Origin: Ailurus styani
Taxonomy: Eukaryota; Chordata; Mammalia; Carnivora; Ailuridae
Reading direction: 5' to 3'
DNA length: 64,000 nt
Assembly: GCA_002007465.1 (NCBI GenBank)
Contig: LNAC01000103.1
Coordinates: forward strand, 2,006,565-2,070,564
The notes beneath the pieces were generated by a model. That model was not told where the DNA came from, searched no databases, and was given only the letters and a program-made list of their open reading frames with translations. The position numbers and the translations under genes are program-made. Each line of letters starts with the position of its first letter. Within the stretch, counting starts at the first letter, position 1. Positions 24,809-35,150 of the stretch are shown here, piece after piece.

Positions 24809-24839
24809 AAAAAAAAAAAATATATATATATATATATAT
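24809..24839 (+). repeat. A(n)(TA)n microsatellite
   Basis: A run of 12-13 A followed by about nine TA units, at the left edge of an old L1 fragment. Confidence 0.9.
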
Positions 24840-24849
24840 CTTAAAATAA

Positions 24850-25690
24850 AAATTGTAAGAGACAAAATGTGTATTTTGTAATGATCAAAACTCCAATCCA
24901 GCAAAATGATATAATTTTAAAAATGTGTGTACCTAATAACATGCCTACAGTATATAAGGAAAAATAGAAAGAAATAGGAAAAAAAAGACACATTCAGACA
25001 CACCACCGTGAGACTGTAATAAATCTCACTCAATAAGTAATAGTACATGTAAACAGATAACAAAGAAGTGCATAGATTTGGAACACATGATTAACAAAAT
25101 TGATCTGAAGTATTACACCCAAAAAAGCAAGATTACATATTCACAGAAGTTCATATGAAATAGCTAACAAATTGATCATTCTTTGGCATATAAAATAAGT
25201 CTTAACAAATACCAAAGGACAGACTGAAATAATGAAAATATGTTCTCTCAGCAGAATGGAATTAAGTGAGAAATCAAGACTAAACAGATACTTAACATCC
25301 CCATTTAAACTCCCAGACCAGTATTTCAATAACAACTTTATGACAACGAGCTCCCATAATAATATTTCATGAACATTATGATAATAAATTTGAAATTTTA
25401 GATGAAATGGAAGTCACTGAAAAAACTGATAAAAATAGAAAATATAGTCCCATATCTATTAAATAAATTAACATTTTAATTGAAATTATTCCCATAAAGG
25501 AAACTCCAGGCTCTATTGAATTTACCCGTGAACTATCACATACATTTAAGAAAGAAATAGCACAATGATCACAAAAAAATTAATAGAACAAAAAAACGCA
25601 CAGCATAAACTTTGTTTTACAAAGTCAACATTATCATAATACTAATATTTAACAAAGTCCTTACCAGAACAAGTAATTTTAGGTCGATCC
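24850..25690 (+). pseudogene. Old L1 ORF2 fragment (endonuclease to early RT), sense
   Basis: Diverged L1 ORF2 in + orientation. The region 'gcatataaaataagtcttaa' to 'gaaatcaagactaaacagat' matches the conserved part after the endonuclease domain in outline. About 25500-25690 matches the start of the reverse-transcriptase domain ('gaaactccaggctctattga', 'acatttaagaaagaaatag'). Many stops and indels; no continuous frame. Ends are approximate. Confidence 0.65.
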
Positions 25691-25699
25691 ATACAATTT

Positions 25700-26535
25700 T
25701 GGAGTCCCTACTATTTATTTATAGAAACATAGTGCTATCAATGTGGTTTTCATGTTGGATATATACCTTTTAAATTGTTCATAATGCTTGGATATGCAAA
25801 ATCTTTAATGACCAGATTCCAGTGATTTTGTCATTGTATGCCTTCTAATGAAATATGGAAAAACGTTTTCACGTAGATGACATTATGTACCTATAAGAAG
25901 CTCTCTGGACAAAATACTTTCTCTGTTATTTGCTGAAAGTGAATCGTGTCAAACTATGTTACAAAAATATTCTGGTAATTTACTGACATTGACAATTTTA
26001 TGAAATTCAATTATCTTTGAATTTTATATGCAATTATATTGCAAATGAGGAAAAAACTTTATTTTTCTTTCCTGAAAGGAGTGTTAAGTACAAATTAGTT
26101 ACAGCAGGGATTCTGTTTTACAACTCATTACAATCTGCTCAACTCACTTCCTGGAGAAGTGCCTAAGCTGTTGCTTAAGAATCACACACTTGGAAAATTC
26201 TTGTTTGCTATAATAGATACACAAAAGTGTTATAAGCCAACAGTGCTGAAAATTATTAGAGTTTATTATCTTGTTCTTTTGTCACCTATGGTTTAATTGA
26301 TGCCTATCATTTGTTTAATTACTGTATTTAAAACACATTTGTAGTTGGCTCTGGCCTCCACATTATTCTATCCTTTCACTTTCTGGTTCCACATAATGAT
26401 AATGCTGCTAATAATAAGCTATTTATTCAGTGTGGGTATTTTTAGAAAAATTAGAATATAGGTAAATCTGTGTATTCAATAGTGTTGATCCTAATGCAAT
26501 GACTAAATAAAAAATAAAGATCTCACATAGATTTT
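25700..26535. other. Unassigned AT-rich sequence
   Basis: No repeat family recognised. About 26190-26520 is complex sequence with no low-complexity character, the kind of segment worth testing for cross-species conservation. Confidence 0.45.
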
Positions 26536-26550
26536 AAATGAATATATCAA

Positions 26551-26742
26551 GGGGGCATCTGGGTGGCTCAATGGGTTAAAGCCTCTGCCTTCAGCTCAGG
26601 TCATGATCTCAGGGTCCCGGGATCGAGCCCCGCATCGGGCTCTCTGCTCAGTGGGGAGCCTGCTTCCTCCTCTCTCTCTGCCTGCCTCTCTACCTACTTG
26701 TGCTCTCTCTCTCTGTGTCAAATAAATAAATAAAATCTTTTT
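26551..26742 (+). mobile_element. CAN-SINE, copy 1 of a three-copy array
   Basis: Full-length mustelid-type copy from 'gggggcatctgggtggctca' to 'aaataaataaaatctttttt'. Preceded by aaatgaatatatcaa (26536-26550), which reappears only after copy 3 at 27187-27201. The whole array therefore sits in one outer target duplication. Confidence 0.96.
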
Positions 26743-26760
26743 TAAAAATGTAAAAAAATA

Positions 26761-26947
26761 GGGGTGCCTGGGTGGTTTAGTGGGTTAAAGCCTCTGCCTT
26801 CAGGTCAGGTCATGATCTCAGGGTCCTGGGATCGAGCCCCACAACAGGCTCGCTGCTCAGCAGGGAGCCTGCTTCCTCCTCTCTCTCTGCCTGCCTCTCT
26901 GCCTAATTGTAATCTCTCTCTCTGTCAGATAAATAAATAAAATCTTT
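26761..26947 (+). mobile_element. CAN-SINE, copy 2 of a three-copy array
   Basis: Full-length copy, head 'ggggtgcctgggtggtttag'. Flanked by near-identical A-rich linkers, taaaaatgtaaaaaaata (26743-26760) and taaaaaatgtaaaaaata (26948-26965). These look like its own target duplication made in the tail of copy 1. Confidence 0.96.
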
Positions 26948-26972
26948 TAAAAAATGTAAAAAATAAAAAATA

Positions 26973-27186
26973 GGGTGCCTGGGTGGCTCAGTGGGTTAAA
27001 GCCTCTGCCTTCAGCTCAGGTCATGATCTCAGGGTCCTGGGATCGAGGCCCATGTCCGGCTCTCTGCTCAGCGGAGAGCCTGCTTCCTCCTCTCTCTCTG
27101 CCTGCCTCTCTGCCTACCTGTGATCTCTCTCTCTCTCTGTCAAATAAATAAATAAATAAAATCTTTAAAAAAATTTTAAAAAAAAT
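26973..27186 (+). mobile_element. CAN-SINE, copy 3 of a three-copy array
   Basis: Full-length copy, head 'gggtgcctgggtggctcagt', with a longer (AAAT)4 tail. It starts in the A-rich tail following copy 2. The outer 15-bp target copy follows at 27187-27201. Confidence 0.96.
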
Positions 27187-27235
27187 AAATGAATATATCA
27201 AATATCCATTTATGTTCATTCCAATAATACACCTG

Positions 27236-27346
27236 GCTCCCCGGTGGATGGGGAGCCTGCTTCTCCCTCTCTCTCTGCCACTCCCCTGCTTGTGCTTGTT
27301 CTCTCTCTCTCCCAGTCAAACAAATATATAAAATCTTTAAAAAGAA
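27236..27346 (+). mobile_element. CAN-SINE 3' fragment
   Basis: Only the second half of a SINE is present: 'ggatggggagcctgcttctc', CT-rich body, and a tail like 'caaatatataaaatctttaa'. The head is missing. It lies 34 bp beyond the array and is more diverged than the array members. Confidence 0.85.
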
Positions 27347-28864
27347 GTATGCGACAACTTCTCTATATCTGCTGATATTGTGCTCTAGGAAATTTTAATT
27401 GGGTAATGTTTCAGCTTTTCTCTCTTCTTGTCTCTCTTTAAGTTCTATTGCATATGCATATATCAATATATTTATATTATATATACATTCATATCAATAT
27501 ATATTCTAATAAATATCATATTCCTCTAATAAACTGAATAGACATAATTTCTCTGCCAAATAGTTTCCTAGTGACTGACTAAGACTTCAAAGCCCCTGAA
27601 AAGGAACTGTCTCTACTTGTTTTCTTAAGTCTCCAACCCAGGTACTGCTGGAAAAGTATCCATGGAAACAAGGATATATTGGCTTCTTTGATTTCAATGT
27701 GCAAATAGCATTAGACTTATTCAGTATGGGAGAAAAATTTAGTTAGATTGAATCAAGCAAAGCTTCTTTCTGAAATACCCAAATATACTAAAGGTATGAA
27801 AGTGTAAGAAAATGTTACTAGAAAAGTATTGTAGAAATAGTTTTTTTAACTGCTGAACTGATCTTGTTTGCCAAGAATTAATTAACATTGTGATTAGATA
27901 TGATTATTTCAATATTCTACTGGACTTCACTTTTTAATATTTAATTTAAGATTTTAGTAGTTTTGCTTGTCATAGAAAAATTGTATTTCCATTTGTTGTT
28001 GATGAATGTAAATTATTTAATCAAAAAATACACCTATGCCTACAACAATATTTAACATTTCATCTATATTTAAATAACAAGGATTAGGAAATTTTTAAAA
28101 AAATACTGTAGTTAAGTCAGTTATCTTTCAACTACCTTCAGAAATTACCAGTCTTCTGTAATGTTGTGTGTTCTTCATAGATCTAGATAACCTTAATTGT
28201 AGAAAAAAAATTAACATATGATTTCTCAGGATACTATGGTTAACTACAATTCTTTGAAACTTGTCATTTTTTATCAAAACAGCCGTAATACCATCACTGA
28301 TTATTTAAAATCTATGTATGCTCTTCATTGTATCAAAGTTTGACACATTTCATTGCTTTTAATTAAATCTGTGCAGAACACAATAATACAGCTATTTTTC
28401 CTTATTTGGCAAATTAAAAAATGCTGCAAGAGAACTGAAATACCTAATTATGGACAGAGTTAAAACTTAAGCCTAGGTCTTTTGGAAACTAATGTTGGTA
28501 CAGTATCCATATCACTAATTAAAAGCATTTCTGGTACATTTTTTTCCCAGCCTAATCTAAGGAATAGGCTAATAACGCTATACAGACTGCTTATACCTAA
28601 TCATAAAAGTTCAGTGAGATGACCCTCAACATGGTTTGAAAAAATAAGATTAATAAAATAAAGTCCATTATACAGAGGTAATGTGCCAGGTATTTGAGGG
28701 TTATATAATTAAATCTTATGTCTCTATGTATTGGGATTTCATGAGCTAGTAAAGGAGGCAGAAGTATATAAGCAATTATGGCACAAGAAAGTATTTATAA
28801 TAAAACTGACATAAACAATGTATGTGGAAGTGTCTGTATTCATCATATTAGTTGATCCATAGTA
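27347..28864. other. Unassigned AT-rich sequence
   Basis: Includes an AT-only patch with 'catatatcaatatatttata' at about 27455-27535. About 27840-28420 is complex AT-rich sequence with no repeat hallmark. No coding evidence. Confidence 0.45.
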
Positions 28865-29030
28865 GAAAGTATAAGGCACACGTATTATTTTCATTTCAAA
28901 TTTATATATTAGGACGCCATTTCTCAGAGTTTTAAAATCAACTAAGGTTATACAGCTAACAAAACATGTAGCCATCACTCAAATCCATAATGTCTGTTGC
29001 AAAATTCCGGTGCTTTCTACTATGTTGAAT
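28865..29030 (+). repeat. MIR (old tRNA-derived SINE)
   Basis: Follows the MIR core and 3' half in order: a 'attattttcatttcaaattt' counterpart of the 'ccattttacagatga' part, 'aactaaggttatacagctaa' for 'ccaaggtcacacagct', then 'actcaaatccataatgtctg' and 'ggtgctttctactatgttg'. Diverged, as expected for a mammal-wide element. Confidence 0.7.
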
Positions 29031-29236
29031 TGTCACCTCACACAGATTGTTAGGATGTGACAATCAGTTTTTTCTATCATGATGCTCACCTAGTGTAGAT
29101 TAGAATTAAGGAATCTGTTAACATTGTTTTGAAACACTTCCATTCTAGAAACTTGATTTAATTTCTTAAAGTTATCAGCATATTATTTCTTTGAATAAAG
29201 ATAATGGTTTTTAAATCTCAATAGGCTACTTTTGTT

Positions 29237-29447
29237 TTGAAGATTTATTTATTTCAGAGAGAGAGAACGCTCATGCACACACAAGTGAGTGCACATGAGT
29301 GCAAGGGTGGGAGAAGGGACAGAGGGAGAGGGAAGCAGACTCCCTGCACAGTGGAGAGCCCCAGACAGAGCTGGCTTTCCAGACCCTGGAGATCATGACC
29401 TGAGCAAAACCAAGTTGGTTTTACCCACTGAGCCACCCAGGCGCCCC
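29237..29447 (-). mobile_element. CAN-SINE, minus strand
   Basis: Reversed tail 'tttgaagatttatttatttc', GA-rich body with 'cacacacaagtgagtg' variation, reversed head 'ccactgagccacccaggcgc'. Left flank 'ataggctactttt' and right flank 'gcaggccgcttt' look like a target duplication. Confidence 0.93.
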
Positions 29448-29460
29448 AGCAGGCCGCTTT

Positions 29461-29813
29461 AAAAAAAAAAAAATTATTTAAATTCAACTTAGTTAACATA
29501 CACTGTATTATTAGTGTCAGGGGTAGAATTTAGTGATTCATCAGTTGCATGTAACACTCAGCACTCATTACATCATGTGCCCTCCCTAATACCCATAACC
29601 CAATTATCCCATCCCCCCCACAAACCTCCCCTCCAGCAACCTTCAGTTTGTTTCTTTTAGCTAAGAGTCTCTTATGGTTTGCCTCCCTCTCAGTTTTTAT
29701 CTTATTTTCTGTTTCCTTCCCCTATGTCCCATCTGTGTTGTTTCTTGAATTCCACAAGTGAGTGAAATCATATATTTGTCTTTCTCTCACTGACTTCACT
29801 TAGCATAATACCA
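29461..29813 (-). mobile_element. L1 3'-UTR fragment, antisense
   Basis: Reverse complement of the carnivore L1 3' end: 'ttaaattcaacttagttaac', 'tcatcagttgcatgtaacac', 'cccctccagcaaccttcagt', 'aagagtctcttatggtttg'. About 350 bp, strongly 5'-truncated. Followed by 'aacagactactttt', a third copy of the site flanking the adjacent SINE. Confidence 0.88.
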
Positions 29814-29827
29814 ACAGACTACTTTTT

Positions 29828-31120
29828 AAGCATTATTTATTATTTACTATTTAATTAATACCATTATATTTAACTCAATTTTAAGCCAAACTCTCTAGAA
29901 CTTCTTTGTACCTGTGATTCTACTGTTCTGTTTCTTCTAGTGTAAAAACAGTAAGTGTAACAATTCTATGTACTAAAAAGACTTTTCTGTATGACTCCAG
30001 TGGAATGGGAGCTTTTTGTTTTGTCACCTAGTAATTTCAGATATTTGACTTAATATGGTCAAATATAGTTTATATATATAAAAGCTATACATATAGCTTA
30101 TATATATTATGTATATAAAATATAACTTAATATAGTTAGCTCTAATCTGCTTCCAATAATTTATATGATATCTCACAGTCGAAACACTTTTGACTTTTAC
30201 CATTTTCCCTCACTTATTATACATGTTTTACACAGCTAGATGCAAATTGGCAAATTAAGCCTATTTTCCTCATAAATAAACCTAAAAATTCTTTTGAATA
30301 GAACTAAAAAAGAACTTTCGAGTTACCCTTTTTGATTACCTTAGCTGATTAATTTTAACAAAAGACTGCTCAACCTTTCTTTGGCTTATAAAATACTTCA
30401 AATTAAATAATCATTTTCTCTATTGGAATGACATAATCAGGTTTGCTTCTAGGCCAGGGACATGGATACAAATCAGAAATACTTTTATTAGATATCTACA
30501 TGAGATTTTACCATTTTGAAGTTAATAAGTGAATCTGTCACAATTTCATAGATTCTGACAGAAAACATAAGTTAAGATGCTTGTTTCAGAGACAAAGGAT
30601 TTTATTATAGTACAGAAAGAAGACTGAGATTCATACATATAAATACCCCTCTGCCCCTCCAAAATCCCCAGTAGTGATACAGAGGCAGACCCAGTTGAAT
30701 ATTACAAATTCAGTGTTTTGTCACAGCGAGAAAGCTTGATTAGGAAACACCAATGTTATAAAGAACTGCTAGCAAACATAACCTTTGCTTAGGAGGAAGA
30801 TATTACCTTTATTATACTGCTCAGGAAAAAAAAATCTGTATTTCCACTCATATAGAGCCCTGAAAGATTTTGTTTTACTTTGAACGTTGTATGTGTTCAT
30901 CCACTTTGTGTTTAAAGTTCTTCAAAGTAAAGATATACGTGGAATCATATGTATATTCAAATGATTTGACTAATTGGTCAGTAATCAGAAATGAGAGAAA
31001 TTCGGAGATGGATGTTTTTCAGAGGTCTAGGAAATATATATATACCCACAGTAATAGTAATACAGTGTGTACTTTTTGTGTCTAAAGCATTTCCTGCAAA
31101 AAAGCACTTGTTGTAGAACA
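29828..31120. other. Unassigned AT-rich sequence
   Basis: No gene or repeat family recognised; TA-rich patch at about 30060-30130. Confidence 0.5.
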
Positions 31121-31124
31121 CTAG

Positions 31125-31640
31125 TGAACTATATGGCCAAGATGACTTTTCCAGCCACTGTCTTTGACATTGATGCTCATGTGCAATATATCTATGAATG
31201 AAGTATTATTGTGGTGGAGGTGGTGGCTACATGTGGACTTAACATTGAGGAATTTTATTCTTTAAGGCTACTCTATCTACTGTCACTGATGAAGGTCCAA
31301 ACTCTCAGAAGACACTGAAGCTAATTATACAGTGCCTTATGGAGAATAAACAGCCATTTGGTGCTAACTTGATTATGTCCAACTCATTCAAATCTAGAAG
31401 GGGCATCAATATTTTGACTAGGATTGACACGTATTCTTGGTAAGAGTTTGCCTTTTCCCTGAACGCCTACACCAGTGCTAATTTCCAATGGCTCCGTGTG
31501 TTTCATTTGCTGATTTACTACTCTTTATAATATAGCCTTATATCAAGGGGTGAGCTTGATAGCAAAAACTGTGTGTCAGTGGTATCATGACCATGAACAC
31601 GTTTGTTGTAACATGTACATCATTCCACATACTGGGTCAT
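31125..31640 (+). pseudogene. Decayed ERVL-type pol remnant (RNase H-integrase part)
   Basis: An old endogenous retroviral relic in sense orientation. It reads in outline like ERVL pol between the RNase H/zinc-binding part ('gacattgatgctcatgtgca') and the integrase core ('ggggcatcaatattttgact'). A short I-D-T-Y-S string, where the first catalytic Asp lies in this family, is followed two codons later by an in-frame stop at 31441-31443. Later sequence ('atatcaaggggtgagcttga', 'catgaccatgaacacg') continues the integrase order with more lesions. No flanking LTRs seen. Non-functional. Assignment is from remembered family sequence. Confidence 0.6.
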
Positions 31641-31649
31641 CCTTGCCTT

Positions 31650-32402
31650 GAGTTTCTTTTCTGAATAAGTTGTACTTTTTTTTTTTCTAGTTAGAGTAAT
31701 TACTCAAATAAAACCAAGCAAAATCTAGCATTTACCTGTCTCCTCCCTTACCAAATAAAATTTAATTACTCTCTTGATCATCCTGTAATACATTCTGGCA
31801 TATCAAAAATCTTGTTCATATAATTTTGTTAACCTCTTTATTAATGTTTTTTAAATTATGAATGGATCACCAAATTTGAAGATACATTGAAGAAAATATA
31901 AAACATGAAGATAATAAAGTACATGTGGAAGTATATAAACTATATTTCTATATTTAATATAACATCTAAAATATTTCAGTGAACCCTAATTTGCATCTTC
32001 AGAAAGATTCTGTAATATAAATTCACACCTAAGGAAAGTGAGGTATTAGAAAACAAAAACTAAACACTATTAGAAATTAAAACATGATTGTTTTAAAAAA
32101 ATAAAAATATTCCATATAACTTTGGAAGACACAGTCAATTTTATTTCATAAATGGAGATGCTCCCCAACCCCCAGCAGAAAAAAGAAAGAAGCAAATGAA
32201 GAAACAGATGAGGGAAGGGAAAAATTGAAAGGAAGGATGGGATGTCTCTCATATAACTAATAGGAATTATAGATAGGTAGAAGAAATTGTGTAAGAAATT
32301 ATGAAAGCAATCAAAGGGAAGATAATAAAGTCTCTTTAAAAAAACACACACAGTTAAACTATTAAATATAGGTCACTGGTTCCACATGTCTTTGAGGAAA
32401 GT
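31650..32402. other. Unassigned AT-rich sequence
   Basis: Nothing recognisable. The open frame at 32070-32351 on the minus strand is hydrophobic only because of T-rich codons and has no family resemblance. Confidence 0.5.
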
Positions 32403-32414
32403 TCTGATTAACTA

Positions 32415-33075
32415 TATTTGTTTTGTCAGGGTATAATTGATACATAATATCCTTTTAGTTTCAGGTGTACATCATAGTTGTTCAATATTTTTGTATATTA
32501 TGAAATGATTTCTACAATAAGTCTAGTTACCATCTGTCACCACACAAAGTTATTAGAGTATAATTGACTGTATTCCCTAAGCTGTACAATATATCCCATG
32601 ACTTATTTATTTTATAACTGGAAGTTTGCACCTCTTAATCCTCCACCTGTGTCCCAACTCCATCTACCTCTAGTAACTAACAGTTTTTTCTTATATCTAT
32701 GAGTCTGTTCCTGTTTTTGTTTTGTTTGTTTGGTTTTTTTTTTTAGATTCTCCTTATGAGTGAAATCATACGGTATTTGTCTTTCTCATACTTATTTCAC
32801 TTACAATACCCTCTAGGTCCATCAGGTTATTGCAGATGTCAAGATTTCATTCTTTTTTATGGCTGAGTAATATTCCATTGTATACATTTACCACATCTTT
32901 TTTTAATCCATTCATCTATTAATTAATACTTGGGTTTTTCTATGTTGTGGCTAAGTAAATAATGAGTGCTTCAGTGAACATGGGGGTACACATATCTCTT
33001 TGAACTATTTTTGTTTTCTTTGGATAAATACCAGAAGTGGAATTGCTAAGTAGTATGGTAGTTTTATTTTTAATT
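32415..33075 (-). mobile_element. Old L1 (L1MA-type) 3' end, antisense
   Basis: Reverse complement of an L1 3'-UTR: 'cagggtataattgatacata', 'taccatctgtcaccacacaa', 'gttattgcagatgtcaagat', 'ggctgagtaatattccattg', 'accagaagtggaattgcta'. 5'-truncated at about 33075 before any reverse-transcriptase sequence. Confidence 0.85.
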
Positions 33076-34607
33076 TTGATAAGGAGAATAATTGTATAAA
33101 ACAACCAGCCACATTACCAAGGAAATTGTCAAAAGGAGGCAAAACTACTCAAAGTAGCGAAATCAATGAATTATAAGCCAAGAACTATGAGTTCAAAGAA
33201 CATTTTAGAATAAAAAATGTAAATTCTTAATTTATACTAACTACAATTACATTATTTTACTTCTAATTTTAATTTTTCTAAATATGATGAACACTTTTTG
33301 TTTTTTAAAGTAGATTTAAACAAAGGCTTACATGTTACAATACATGAAAAGATATAAAAATGCTTTAAAAATCTGCACCTGTTCCACGTTTAAGAATCAT
33401 GATATGTGATGAGCATTAATATATCAAATAGGTCTTTATGAACATTCTTCATTAAGTGACTGGCATTATTTTTAGGCAACATTGACTTTAAATTATTATG
33501 TCTTTTTTCAATCATCTCACTATATATAAACTTATGGTGGCTATTGGCTTAATTGCAGTCTTATGACCCACTCAAAATAAAAAAACTTGATTAAAGTTCA
33601 TTTACCACATATTAATTCAAGATGACCAATAAGTATGTTATATAACTATTGGGACTATTCTAGACAGAATAACAGCAGTCTTTTTTTTTCTTTCATTGAT
33701 TATTTGCTGTGAACATTCCTGCTGTATTATTCCTAAATACTCTCAAGATATTTCTGCCTTCACTTATGCATTTATACTGGTAAAAATATCATTGCCAGAG
33801 CTAAATGGTAACTGGTGTTTACTCTCTCTTCCTCAGGGTCATGTGCAAAGTAACTACTGTCAATGGGAATATGAGGGACACTTATAATTTGCTGGCCTAA
33901 GTAAAACAATTACAAAACAAAACAAAAACTCTTTAAAAACAAACAAAAAACAAAAACTATTTAATCTAAACATTCCATCTGCAGAAGCTTGAATTGATTT
34001 TTTTCTAAAAGAACAACAATTTATTTTTAAATTGCTATTAAGAAATACAGTTGGCTATTTTCTCACCCAAGATTATTTTAAAGAGCATGGTAATGTACTT
34101 TCCTTAAGTGATTTTTTTTGTATGTAAAAAGGAAAAACAAATTTTAATGACTAACAAACAGCATGAGGAGCTGAAACACAAATGGGAAAGAAACATACTT
34201 TGGAAGCTAGTATAGTTTATGAAGTAGGAGTAACAATAAATATAGAATTGTTGTAGGAGGAAGGCTGGAACAGTTGAAGAAAAATGAGTTAGGATTTTCA
34301 AAATAAAAAAGAATAACATGCATTTGAAGTATTTAAATTACCAAAGAAGGATAAACACATTTGGTTTTACTTTTTTTGAATGAGGACAGAATTTTGATAA
34401 CATCTGTTCTTATTCTGACATTAGCAGTTGTTTTATTTTTTCTTTTCTAATGTGTAAAAAATCCTATTTGGCATTGTGAGTCAGTGATATTAAAAAAGCG
34501 CTTGAAATTTTCTCTTCTTCCTTTTCTTCCTGCTCTTTTCATTCCAATCTCTGTCTCCCTCCCTTCCTCCTTCTCCCATTCTCTCCCTCTCTCCTCTCTT
34601 CAATGGT
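33076..34607. other. Unassigned sequence with A-rich patches
   Basis: Includes a (CAAAA)n-like patch at 33903-33957 and a C/T-rich patch at 34510-34600. No gene or repeat family recognised. Confidence 0.5.
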
Positions 34608-34625
34608 ATAAAATACTTTGTGTAT

Positions 34626-34804
34626 GGGGTACCTGGGTGACTCAGTCCATTAAGTTTCTGCCTTTGACTCAGGTAAAGACCCCAGGATCCTGGGATGAGC
34701 CTTGCATCAGGCTACCTGCTCTGCTTCTCCCTCTGCCCATCTGCCCCTCCCCCTCCTTACCCATTGCACTCTCTCTCTTTCTCAAGTAAATGAAATCTTT
34801 GATA
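34626..34804 (+). mobile_element. CAN-SINE, older diverged copy
   Basis: Head 'ggggtacctgggtgactcag', short CT-rich body, tail 'caagtaaatgaaatctttga'. Flanked by ataaaatactt at 34608-34618 and 34805-34815, with further similarity up to the element ends. Confidence 0.93.
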
Positions 34805-34815
34805 ATAAAATACTT

Positions 34816-35134
34816 CGCTTGTATCTCTTTAAGAATTATTACAAATGTTGGATGTCATTAGTTTCTTAATAACTTACACACGAATGAATCTATCATTAGA
34901 TTACTAAATTACATAAATAATACAAGAGGAATATTTTTATTTTTCAATTTGTATTTTGACTTAAACTGATGGGATGAATCTTATAAAAACATTGAAAATC
35001 AAAAAGTTCTGATTTTTTAATTATGCAAATTACCTGCTTAATTTTTTTCATTTTTATTTTAACATCTACAGAATTGTATCTTGTAATCTCTACTAGGAGT
35101 TTTACAGACATTACTGACAATTTAATAAAGTACA
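34816..35134. other. Unassigned AT-rich sequence
   Basis: Nothing recognisable. Confidence 0.5.
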
Positions 35135-35150
35135 TATGACATCACTTTTT

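Noticed and set aside
26551..27186. Regularly spaced repeats that could be mistaken for a CRISPR-like or satellite array
   Set aside because: Units are about 190-210 bp CAN-SINEs with A-rich tails and a target duplication. There are no short identical repeats with unique spacers, and the genome is mammalian.
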